A stretch of 64,000 nucleotides of DNA from Micromonospora_J zhanjiangensis (GTDB taxonomy: Bacteria > Actinomycetota > Actinomycetes > Mycobacteriales > Micromonosporaceae): positions 234,699 through 298,698 of the forward strand of contig NZ_JBHSBN010000008.1 in NCBI RefSeq assembly GCF_042650605.1, read 5' to 3'. Positions 1-12,000 of the stretch are shown here, piece after piece. The notes under the pieces were generated by a model. That model did no database searches and had not been told where the DNA came from. It worked only from the letters and a program-made list of their open reading frames with translations. Every line of letters starts with the position of its first letter. The stretch's first letter is position 1. The position numbers and the translations under genes were made by a program.

Positions 1-1
1 G

Positions 2-3000
2 CTCTTCGACCGCATCCGGGACCGGCTGAGCAACCTCTTCGACGGCGGGCGGGCCGACGCCCAGCGCGACCTGGCGGAGCAGCACGAGCGCACCCGCCAC
101 GAGGCGCAGGTGCGCGAGGCGCAGCGGCAGTTCGTGCGGGACGTCGAGGGACGCCCCGAGGTGCGGCAGGCGCGGCACGAGGCACATCAGGCGTCCCTCG
201 ACGAGCAACGGGCGCGGGCCGACGCCGCAGCCGAGCACGCCCGGGCGGCCACCGCCCGGGCCGAGGCGGCGAAGGCGCGGGCCGACGCGCAGCTCGAGCG
301 GGCGCGGGCGGAACACATGGGCCCGTGGGAGGAGTCGACCCGGCGGCACGCGGACCAGGTCGACGCCTACGCGAAGCAGCGGGCCGACGAGGCGCAGCGC
401 GCCGAGCAACGGGCACAGGCGAGCGAGCAGCGGGCGGCCGACGCGCGCACCCGGCTCCAGGAGGCGAACGCCCGCGCCGACCGGATCACGGCGGAGGCGC
501 GCGGCAATCAGGACGCGGCCTGGCGGTGGGCGAACGTCGACGCCGAGCGGGGCTTCGACCGGGTGGGCGTATCCGAGGGCGGCGGGGTGGTTCGCGAGGG
601 CCCCCGCGTCTCCGCGTTGACCGGACGCGACGTACCGCCGCCCGTCTGGGCCAACCGCCCGTACGGGCAGGTCGGCGGGCTCCGCCATCCGCTGCACGTG
701 GACCAGGCCCGGTTGGAGCGGGCGCTCGCCGACGGGCACGGTGGCTACCCGCGTACGCCGGATCCGAAGGGCCCGTGGCTGCGGTTGCTGAACGCGTTCG
801 GCATCGACGGCGACCCGACGCGTACCCAGAACTGCCTGGACACGGTCGCCGCGCTCTACGACACCTACGTGCACGGGCGTCCCACGGTCGCCGCGCCGCG
901 CACCTTCGACGGCTACCACGCCAGCAACCCGCGTATGCCGCTCGGCGGCGAGGCCGGTGGCCCCGGGCGGATGGAGCGCCTCACCGGCGGCCGCTACCAG
1001 TCGCTGCTGGCGGACGTCTCCAACCAGCATCCGGCGCAGGCGGCGCCGAAGGTGGGTGACGCCTTCCAGCAGCTGCACCGGCAACTGCTCGCCGGCGGGC
1101 ACGGCTCGTTCGCCTCGATCATCACGGCCTGGCGGGGCGGTGGGTCGCACGCGTGGGCGGCGGTCAACCACGACGGTGTCGTCCACTTCATCGACCCGCA
1201 GGGCGGCCGTGTCGTGGTCGCCGTTCCCGACCACCTCGGCAACCTGCGTTACGTTGACCCGCACAGCGGCCAGGACGTCGGCCATCCCGTCCATGACCAG
1301 GGCGTCATCACCACGATGGACGCGCTGGTGGTCGACCGGAACGGCCACCCGATGCCGTTCGCGGACCGGCCACCCGGCACCTGGAACACGGAGCCCCTGC
1401 CGCCCGAGTACCTGCACCGGCAGCCGCCGCACATCCAGGCGACCGAGGCGACGAACGCCACCCGCTCCGCACTGGACACCGAACGGAACGCGGCCCGGCA
1501 CCACACCGACCAGGCCAACCAGGCCCGGCAGGCGGAGCAGCAACACGCCGCCGACCTGGCCACGGCGCGGCAACAGGCGCAGGACGCCGGTCAGCGGGCC
1601 GGCGTACACGAAAATCAGCGGGACGCGGCCTGGAGCGCCGCCCACCAGCGCGACCAGGTCGCCGCCCAGCACGAGGCGGCCGCGCGGCACCACGCCGAGC
1701 GCGAACACACGGGTACGCCGCCGGAGCGGCAGCAGGCACACCAGCTCGCCGAGCAGCACCGTGCCGGCGCGGAGCAGGCCCGCCACGAGGCACAGCGGCT
1801 GCGCGACGCGGCGCACCAGCAGGAGGGCCTGCGCCGGCAGGCCGAGTTCGACCAGCAGCGGGCGGGCGAACGGGCCAGCAACGCCGAGAACCAGTGGCGC
1901 GACGCCGCCCGCGTCGCCGAGTGGGCCGAGCACACCGCCGGGCTGCACGAGCAGCGGGCGGCACAGGCGGAGGCGCGCCTGGCGCAGCAGACGGACCAGG
2001 CGGCGACCGCCCATCACCAGCGGGCCGCCCAGCACCGGGCCGAGACAGCCCAGCACGCGCAGGACGCGGCGCACCGGGCCCCGAACGACCCGGTCCGGCC
2101 GCTCGCGCAGCAGCGGGCCCAACACCACCAGCGCCTCGCCGACGTCGCGCAGCACGCGGGCGACCACTACCGGGCGGCGCACCAGCGCGGCCTGTCGGCC
2201 GACCACCACGAGCGGCTGGCGCGCGACCACACCCAGCGGGCCGAGCGGCACCGGCAACAGTCGGCGGCCCACGACCGGGCGGCGCACGAGCACGAGCAGC
2301 GCCGGGCCGAGGCCGAGGAGCGGGCCCGCGCACTCGACGCGGAAGCGGTCGAGCTGCGCCGCGCGGCCGGCGAACTCGCCGCCCGCGAACACCCCGCCGA
2401 CCGGCAGCAGGCGGAGGAGCACCTGCGCCGGGCCGAGGCGCACGAGCGGGCGGCCGGGCAGCACCGGGACGAGGCGACCCAGCACGCCGCGGCCCGGGAC
2501 CAGGCACGGGCGGACGCGGCGTACGACGGCCAGGTGGCGCAGGCCGCCGACGCGGCCGCGACGGCCGAACGCCACGCCGCCGCGACCGACCGGACCGCCG
2601 AGCAACAGCACCACGCCGCCGCGGCGGAGGCGCATCAGAACCTGCGCGGCTGGCAGAACGTCGATCCCGGCAGCCCGGAAACGCCCCGTACGGGCGAGTT
2701 CCGGCCGGACGACCTGCCGGATCACCTGCGTAGCCGGTACGACGCCCTGCACGACCCCCACGCGCGGGAGCAGTTCGCGCGGATGCACTCCCAGATCGGC
2801 AATGAGCAGCACCTGGCCGCCGCGCTCGACGGTATGGAGAAGAAGGCCCATGCCCAGGGCAGCACGCTGGAGGAGGCGCTCGCCGACCGGCACGAGCAGG
2901 CACAGGCGAAACACGCAGCCCGCCAGGAGGAGACGCCACCGCCCCCGGACGTGATCCGTGAGATCGACGCACAGCTCAACGCCATCAGCGACGTACGCGC

Positions 3001-6000
3001 CTGGATCGACGCGTACGCCGAACGTCATCCCGAGGTCCGGGGGATCGATAGCTGGCGGCAGGACCTCAACGATGAGGTGCGGCCGCTCCAGAAGGAGCGA
3101 CTCGGGCAGGGCAGACCGTCGGTCCAACTCGCTCGGGACCACGGCAACACGGTGCAGGGCGTCGAGGGTGAGGTGGAACTCGCCGAGCGGACGGCCGATG
3201 TTCAGGAGGTGGGCCGGAAGGTCTCTCTGACCGGTCCGGACGGCAAGTTGTACGAGAGTGACGTCGACGTTGTCGCCGATGGCGGTCGTAAATGGCTGGA
3301 CGCCAAGAACTACAACCAGTTCGGCATGGGCAGCAGGACGTTCGAAAAGCTGTCGGACCAGCTCAGAAGGCAGCTGATCATCGCCGCGCTCGGCGGAGAG
3401 TTCCACGTGGACGGCCACCCGCCGCAGCTGGAGTGGCACTTCACCCGCGGGGTGGACGCGCAGGTGGCGGCCGCGCTGGAAGGGACGCGCGCCAGGCACC
3501 CTGTGACAGGCGTCGAACTGCCCCACCACGTCAAGATCGTTGGCGAGCGGCTCGGGCCGCCGGGAGAGGGCGCCAGGACCGCGGACCCGGCCGCCCCCGG
3601 CGCGCCGGAACACTCCGGTGGCGCCCCCGGCACGCCGGAACCACCCGGCGGCGCGCCCGGCGTGCCGCATCAGACGGGACCCGCCGAGGCGCCCACCCAC
3701 CCCGGGGCCCACCCGGGTTCGCCCACCGGCGTCCCCGGCCCCACCCACCCGGCGAGCCCTCAGCACGGCATGGGGTTCCTGCCCGACGGCCGTCCGCCGC
3801 ACGTCGGCGACGTCAGCCGGCCGGAGTTGCTCTGGTCGGCCGGCCAGGTGGCCCGGACCGACTTCGGCAACGACGGCATCGTCGGCGTACGCCCCGAAGG
3901 CGGCCTGGTCCGGGTGGACACCGCCGACGGCCGTACGACCTGGTTCCGGCCCGAGGTGGGTCACGGCATGCACAACGTCGCGGAGACGACGATGCGCGCC
4001 GGTACGCCCCAGGATCCGCACGTCAGCGTGGTCAACCACCGGGTGGCCGGCGAGCACCTGACCCGGGCCTGGGTGCGTGAGATCACCGAGACGGTGCACC
4101 AGCAGCGCGCCGAGGCGCACCGGCCCGAATCGCAGGGGCTGATCCGCCGGGCGATGCACAGGCTGGCCGCACTGTTCGGCCACCAGGACGCGCCGACGCA
4201 CCAGGTCGACCCGCACCAGCGGGCCCTGATGAACGACCGGAACGTCCTGCTCCGGCAGATCAGCATGGCGACCACGCCGGAGCACCGGGCCGCGCTGGTC
4301 CGCGATCTCGCCGGCGTCGACCACGAGCTCGCCGGGCTGGGCCGATCCGCGCACCCGTTCGCCGGTGCCGGCACGCCGACGCACGGTGCTCCGCCGTGGG
4401 CCGCCGTCGTCAACAGCGGTCCGGTGCGCCAGACCCCGACGTACCACGGTCAGCCGTCGGTGCATCAGGGCCCGTGGGCCCATCAGGCTCCGCCGGTGCA
4501 TCAGGTGCCGCCGGCTCCGCACCAGGCGCCGGCTCCGCCGCATCAGGGGCACCCGGCTCCGCACCAGGCGCCGCCGCACGAGGTGCCACGCCCCGAGCAT
4601 CACGCACCGCCGCCGCGGCCCGCGCCACGGGACGTACCGGTGGATCCGGGGCCGCGGGCGCACCAGGCGCCGCCGATCCACCTGAACCCGCCGCCGATGC
4701 ACCACGACGCGGCGAACGGGACGCCGGCACCGCGGCACGCCGAGCCGAGTCTGCACCCGGATGGCCACACCGACCTTTCGCGCGCCGACGGGCAGGCGCC
4801 GACGGACTCGGCGCCGTGGTCCGGAGCCGACCACCCGCCGTCGGCGACCGACCTGATCCCACGTACGGATGCCGAGGCCAGCGCCTGGGACGGCGCGATC
4901 CGGACGGCGTTGGCCGACCGGGTCGGCGGTTTCGAGCACGGCGGCATGCGCAGCCGGATCGATTTGCTCGACGACCGGCAGGTCACCGTCTACCGTGACG
5001 CCGTCGTGATGCGTCCTGACGTGGTCCATCCGGAACACGGCCTGGTCGGCAATGTGGTCATCGAGCTGCGCCGCACCGTGGACGGCGAGGTCGTTGCCCG
5101 GTACGTCACCTTCCACATGTCCGACCGGCTGCAGGGGCACGGCTTCATCGGCGCCTTCACCCGCGACCTGGAGGGCTGGTTCGCCGATTCCGGGGTGGCG
5201 CGGATCGAGGTGCGGGCGGCCTCCACCGTCGGCGGTTACGCCTGGGCCCGGGCCGGGTTCGACTGGGCGCCCGGTCAGTCGCACCGCGCCGAGCAGGTGC
5301 TCGATCGCCTGCGGAACGAACTCGACCGACTGGACGACGACATCGCGCTGGTGCACCGCTGGCAGGCCGGTGACCCGAGCGTCGACATCCAGGGACTCCG
5401 GGAGCGGCACGGCGTCGACGATCCGGCGGACCTGCGTGACCAACTGGCCCGGCAGCGGGACGGCGCGCAGGACATCCTCGACCGGGCGGCCCGGCACAGC
5501 TTCGGCAGCGACGGCTACCCGACCCCGGCCGAGATCAGCCGGGCGGGCTGGACCGGGCAGCGGGGCCCGGAATCCTCCTGGATCGGCAAGCGGGCCATGC
5601 TCGGTTCGCTGTGGGAGGGCGTCAAGACGCCCCAGCACGTCACCCCGGCGCACGACGGGACCGACGGCGGGCGGGAGGCGCGAGGCACCGGCGGTGGCCA
5701 AGCTCATCGACTTCCGGAAAGTCCGGGAGAACGGCCAGGAGATGGAGTACATCTTCGGCTACCCGACGATGGACCGGCACCTGGTGTGCGCGGCCTGACC
5801 GATCCGCCCGACCACCGGGCCACCATCGCCGCCGCGGTCGCCGAGGCGGCCGGCGAGGGCGGCGGGACCCGCGTCGACGAGACCCGACCCGCCGACGGGC
5901 GCAGCCGCATCGAACGCATCCTGAGCGGCGAACTGGTCGAGGCGAGTCCGGCCCACGCACCGGAGCGGCACGCCGCCGCGCCGTCCGGCCCGCTGCGGCA

Positions 6001-9000
6001 CACCGTCGAACTGCCGCACGACCGGTACGCCGACGGCCTCCGGCGTACCGTCGACGACCTGATCGCGCGGGGCTACGAGCCGATCCGGTCGGAGAACCTG
6101 TGGACCGACGGCCGCTCTGGCGGCGTGGTCACCCACTGGCGTGACCCCGGCACCGGTCAGCACTTCCAGGTCCGGATCGACACCCCGGAGAGTCGGGCGG
6201 CACACCAGGCCGCCCTGGACCGGTTGGCGGCGCGTGGCGTCGACGTCAGCGCCGAGCACCAGCGCGACCTGCTCGCCCGGGAACAGGCCGCCCGCGCGGC
6301 GGTGCGGGTGCCGGAGGGCCTCGACGACGTACGACTGCCGCACCGCACCTCGATCGCGGAAGCCCTGGCCGGGGTCGTGCCAGGCGACCACGCCACGCCC
6401 GGGCAGCACCCCGGCGGCAGTTCGCACCGGGACACCGCTCCCACCCATCGTGACGACGCCCCGGAGGCCGGACGCCCGGACGACCGGCAGGCGTCGGACG
6501 ACGGACCGGGCCGCTGGGACAACCGACCCGACCACCACCAGTTGCCGCTGGTGCGGGGCGAGGAGGCGCTCCAGGCGCTGCGGGACTTCGTCCGGGACAC
6601 CCGTTCCGGCCTGGAACTCACCGGCGACCCGGAGATGCGCCGCTACGCCGAGGCGCTGCGCGCCGAACCCGGCGTAGTCAAGATCGCACTGCACGGCCTG
6701 GAGAACGGTCAGGTGGTGGTCGGCGGGCACCGGATGAGCGGCGCCGACCTCGCCCGTGGCCTGGCCGAGCTGCACCGGACCGGTCGCATCGACCTCGGCA
6801 CCGGCCGGATCAAGCTGGTCTCCTGCCATTCCGGGGCGGGACACCATCCGGTGGCCGCCGCGCTGGCCCGGCAGTTGGGCCGTGAGGTTACCGGCGCCAC
6901 CGACAAGGTGTGGACGTACCTGGACGGCACCGAGATCGTGTCCAGCCCGGACGCCCGCGACGGGCGGGTGCCCACCGAACCGGCGGACGGCCGGTGGCGC
7001 ACCTTCGGACCGGACGGACGGGAGATCGATGCCGGCCCGGCGAACCAGGGCACGGTCAACCCGGCGACGACCGCCCAGCCGTCGGCCGGTGGCGGCACCC
7101 GGGCCGGTCCGCTGACCCATGTGGGCAGCGACGGTCGCAACCACGCCGTCGGGGACGGCTGGCGGAGCCACCGGGACCCCGACGGCCACCTCCACCGGCC
7201 CGGGGACCGGGAGGGCAGCTACCGGGACGGCACCGACCACCGGGACTACCACCGGTACGGCGACCGGCCGGGCACGTACCGGACCGAACGCACCTTCCAG
7301 TTGCGCGACAGCGTGACCGGTGAGCGGGTGAACGACCCGTCGACGGACCCGTCGCGCACCGTCGACCACCACGCCGTCGTCGACCCACCCGAGACCCATC
7401 AGTCGCACCGGCAGCCGGACGAGGTGGTCCAGGCCCAGCGGGACCTGGACGCGGCGCGGCAGGCGCTGCAGCAGCACCGGGACGGGACGCTGCGGCCGAT
7501 GATGGACGAACTCGGCGTGCGGAACCTCAGCGAGTTGTCGAGCAGGCGACTGAGCGGGACCATCCAGCGGCTCGAGGCGGCAAGCGCCGACCCGGCGCAC
7601 CAGCGCGCCGTACGGAGTCTGCAGGACGCGGCGTTGCGGCACGCCGACCTCGTCGGCGACGTCAGGAAGGCGGCCGGCGAGGTTCCTCGGGCCGCGGCCC
7701 GGCACGTGCTGGCGGACCGGTTCGACATCCACCCGGACGACGTGCTGACCGGCCGCCCCGGTGAGGGCGGCCGCGCCGGCGGCGAGTTCGCCGTCGCCGG
7801 GTTCGACCGGAACAACCACCGGCTGGTGGTGCTGGAGACCGGTGACCTCACCGGCAGCACACACCGGTTGCAGGACGGCACGCTCACCGAGCGGGGCACC
7901 CCGGAGTACGTCCGGGACGTGCTGCAGACCAGCTCACGGCTGCACGAGCACCTGCAACGGCATCCGGAACTGCTCGACGAGTTGCACCGGGCGCTGCGCC
8001 GGGGCGACCTCACCGTCGAGATGCACCGGGTGCGGGTCGACGTCGACGGCAACCACCACGTCTCCGTCACCACCGAACGCGCCCGGCTCGACGGGCTGGA
8101 CCTGCGGGGCGTGGCGGACCGGCTGCCGCCGGCGTCGAGTGCCATGGACGCCCGGCTGGGCGAGCGGCTGCACCACGCCGCGCAGCGGATCGCGCACGTC
8201 TTCGAACCGGGTGGCCCCCGGCACGGCATCGACCGGGTGTCGGTCGTGGACGCGCACACCCTCGACGTCCAGCCGAGCCGGGGCCGGCCGTACCGGATCG
8301 AGTTGGCGCTCGGCGCCGCCGACGGCGCGCCGTTCACCGTACGGCTGGGTGAGGGCGGGGTGCACCGCGTCGAGTTCTCCGCCGACCACGCCGACGGGTT
8401 GAGCCGGGCCGAACTGGACCGGTTGGTGACCCGCGCGATCGGGCACACCGGCGGCGAGGTGGCGGCCGGTCGTGGCGGTCGCCTCGGCCGGTTCGTCGGC
8501 CTGCACGGTGGCCGGCTGAACGGCCACGACGCGCTGGTGAACGACCCGACGCCGGGGCGGTCCGCCCGCCGGCCCAGCCACGGCGATCTGGTCCGGCTCG
8601 CCGAGTTCGACGCGCTGGCCCGGCTGCACGAGCACCTGACCGGTCCGGAGCGGGCCGCGGTCGAGGCGGAACTCGGCCGGTTCATCGAGCGGCACGGCCT
8701 GCGGGAAGGCATGCCGGGGGCGGACGTGCGGAACGTCATGGCGCGCCGGCATCTGTCCGACACGGCGGCCGGGCTGCTCGACGACCTGCGGGACTGGCGT
8801 CGGGATTCGGACCCCGTGGTCGCCGGCACCCGCAAACTGCTGGTCGACCGGCATCACGACGGCGCCCGGATCACTCCGGTGCGGGTGCGCGACCAGCAGC
8901 ACTTCCGGGTCGAACCGAACAACTGGGTCGGCGAGGGGCGAGCCTCGTTCACGTACGAGTTGCGGTCCGGGGACGTGCCCGGCGGGGTCGCCCGGTTCGA

Positions 9001-12000
9001 GGCCGGGGGGCTGCAGCAGCACTTCGTCCTGGTGGTCGACCGCGCCCAGTTCGCCGCGCACCATCCTGACGGTCCGGTCGACCCGTTCCTCGGGCGCCGG
9101 TTCCGCGTCGCGCTGCACCAGGTCATCACCGACCACATCCGGCAGGAACACGACCGCGCACCCGACGTACCGGCCCGGTTGAGGGACCGGGTCTGGACCA
9201 ACGCGCCGTCGGTGGCGGGCGCGGTCACCACGACCGCCGTCGCGGCGCTGTCCGGCAACCCCCGGCTCGCCATCGGCGGCGTCGCCCGGACGGTCGCCGA
9301 CGTCGCCACCAACCTGCACTCCGGTCGCCGCCTCGAACTGGAGGCGCTGGAACGCGGCCACGACCGGACGCTGGCGATGATGCCCGACCGGTCCGCCGTG
9401 GAGGGCGGGCGGCTGCAGTCGGACATCGAGCACAGCTACCGGGTCGCCGCCGACTTCGCCGAGGGTGCGCTCGGCGACCGGTCGTTGATGGACCGCACCG
9501 TCACGCCCGACCCGGAACGCACCGCGGGCACCAACCCGATTCCCGAGTCGGAGGCCAACGCCCTGCGCGGCGAGGTGAAGCAGCGGATCGACCGGATCAT
9601 CCAGCGGCTCGGCACCGAACCCATCGACCACCTGCGGCGGTTGACGGAGCTCCCCGGTGACCGGTACCGGTTGGTGGTCGGGCGGGGCGTCAAGCCGGTG
9701 CTGCACGTCGAGGTCGGGCACACCCCCGACCCGTCGAAGATCGAGGTGCGCTACACCGAAGGGCAGATCACCCTGCGGGTGCCGCCGGAACTGGGGCATC
9801 CGGGGGCGGACCTGCACACGGCCGTACGGGACGCGCTCGCCGCCGTCGCCGAGCGGCAGCACATGATCAACCTTGACCGTTCACTGGTTGTTCGGTTCGA
9901 GAAGTCGATGCTGGCTCAAGGGCTGTCGGCGCTGCCCCTCTTCCTGGCGGGGGAGAACCTCGTCGCCCGGCTGGGAACGGTGATCACCTCGTCGGGCGCT
10001 GCCCGGACGATCGTGCAACTGATCGCCGACCGGGTGATGGGTCGGCGCACCATGGAGCTGGACGACCTGCGCTGGCAGCACGACAGCAGGGACCGGCCCT
10101 GGCTGGACGACGACGTCCGGCGCACGATCGGCAACCAGATCGTCGACCTGGCGCACAACGGACGCGACCTGGCCCAGTCGTTCGCCGACCGGCTCGACGG
10201 AACACACCCGGGCCCGCGGCCGGGTGGACAACCGGCGGTGTCGCCGGGCCACCGGGCGGTCGCGGAGGCCATCCAGCGGACGTTGGTCGGCCGGCAGCAC
10301 GGCGGGGGCAGCGTCCGTATCGAGACGCACGACGCGGGCAACAGCGTGACTGAGGTCCGGTACCGGATCGAACGGCCCGGGTGGGCCCGCAGCGTCGAGC
10401 TCCGGCTGCACTTCCGGGACGGCGGCGAGGGCGGGGCGGTGACCCCGACGGATGACCGGATCCGGTTCTCCCCCCGCAGCCAGCTCGGCTGGCTGCGGCC
10501 GGACCACTACGCGAGCCGGTTCGACTTCGACGTCAACGTGGACGCCGACCCGGCCCGGATCGCCCGGACCCTGGACCGGATCACCGACAACCTGTTGTTC
10601 GATCGGGAACACCGGCTGCCGTGGCGGCAGCGGTTCTATCAGGACCTGCTCCCGGCCGCCGGTCGGGGTGCGGCCGCCGTGGGCGTCGGAATGCTCACCG
10701 CGGCACCGCTCGGCATGTTGGCGGGTGTCGGGGCGGGCATGATGCTGTTCGAGGGCGGCATCAACCGGTTGAACCAGTTCCGGATGAACGACCTCGAACT
10801 CATGCAGGCCCTGGCCGGTACGGACGTCCGCGACGTCAGCCCGCAGGACCTGCGGGACGGGCTGCGCGAGCAGCGCGATCCGGTGCAGGATCTGGAACGC
10901 CGGGCCCGCGAGCTGGAACGGCAGTTGGCTGCGGATCCGCGTACCGCCGACGAGGTGGCGGCGATGCGCGACCGGTACGGCGACATCCCCACCCCGGACG
11001 ACGTCCTGCTGCCCGAGGTGAGTCGGCACGTCGTGGATCTGCCCGACCTGCCGCGGCACGCCAGGATCCATCCGGTCGACGGCGCGGACAACACGTTCCA
11101 GGTCTCGTTCCGGGGGGCGGGTAGACGCCCGGAGGTGATCACCTTCGAGATCGGCACCGGACGGGGTGACGCCGTGGTGACCGCGCACCGGGTGAACTCC
11201 GACGTCACGCACGAGCTCCGCGTGGACCCGACCCGGTCGCCGGAGGAGATCACCCGCGGGGTACGGGAGTGGCTGAATCACGAGATCGAGCGGGTGGCGC
11301 ACAGCCCGTCTGGCCTGGCCGGTGTCAAGCCGCGGCTGCTCAGCTTCGGTCGGGATGTCCGCAACCAGGTGTTCTCCGGGTTGGTCAACCTCGGCTTCAA
11401 GGCGTTCGTACCCGAGCCGGCGCCCCATCCGGCGCCCGGCCATCCGCAACCGGCCCATCCGCGGCCGAGCACGCCGGCGTCCCGGGTGGGCGAGGCCGCG
11501 ACCGGGACGGGTGTGATGACCGGCAACTCCGCGGTCGGTGCCGGTGCCCGCGAACTGGCCGGTGTGGCGGCGGACCACGAGCGGGAGTCGGTCAGCATGT
11601 CCCGCTCGGAGCTGCTGCGGCGTTACTTCGGCACCGCGCCGGACGATCACCTGGCCGTCTTCCGGTCGGATGCCGACCAGCTGCTGCACCGGACCTGGTG
11701 GGCGCACGACCGGATCCAGCATCTGGAGGAGATCGCCCGGTCGCTGCCGCCGGACGAGCGGCCGCCCCTGTTCCGGGACGGTGACGTGACCCGCTCCGGC
11801 CCGCCGGCCGTCTGGGGCGACGGAACCCCGCCGCACGGCCACGACGGCACGACCCCGCACGACGATGGCACGCCCTCGCACGACGGTGACGGGACCCGAC
11901 CGCAGGACCACGACGGCACGACCCCGGACGCGACCCACCGGGAGGAGGCACCCACCACCGACCGGAACGACGCACCCACCACCGACCGGAACGACGCACC

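Noticed and set aside
1308..2972. Long frames on the reverse strand and in other phases across the toxin
   Set aside because: They are Arg/Pro/Gly shadows produced by high GC at third codon positions; none has protein-like composition except the 5694 fragment and the 14706 tail.
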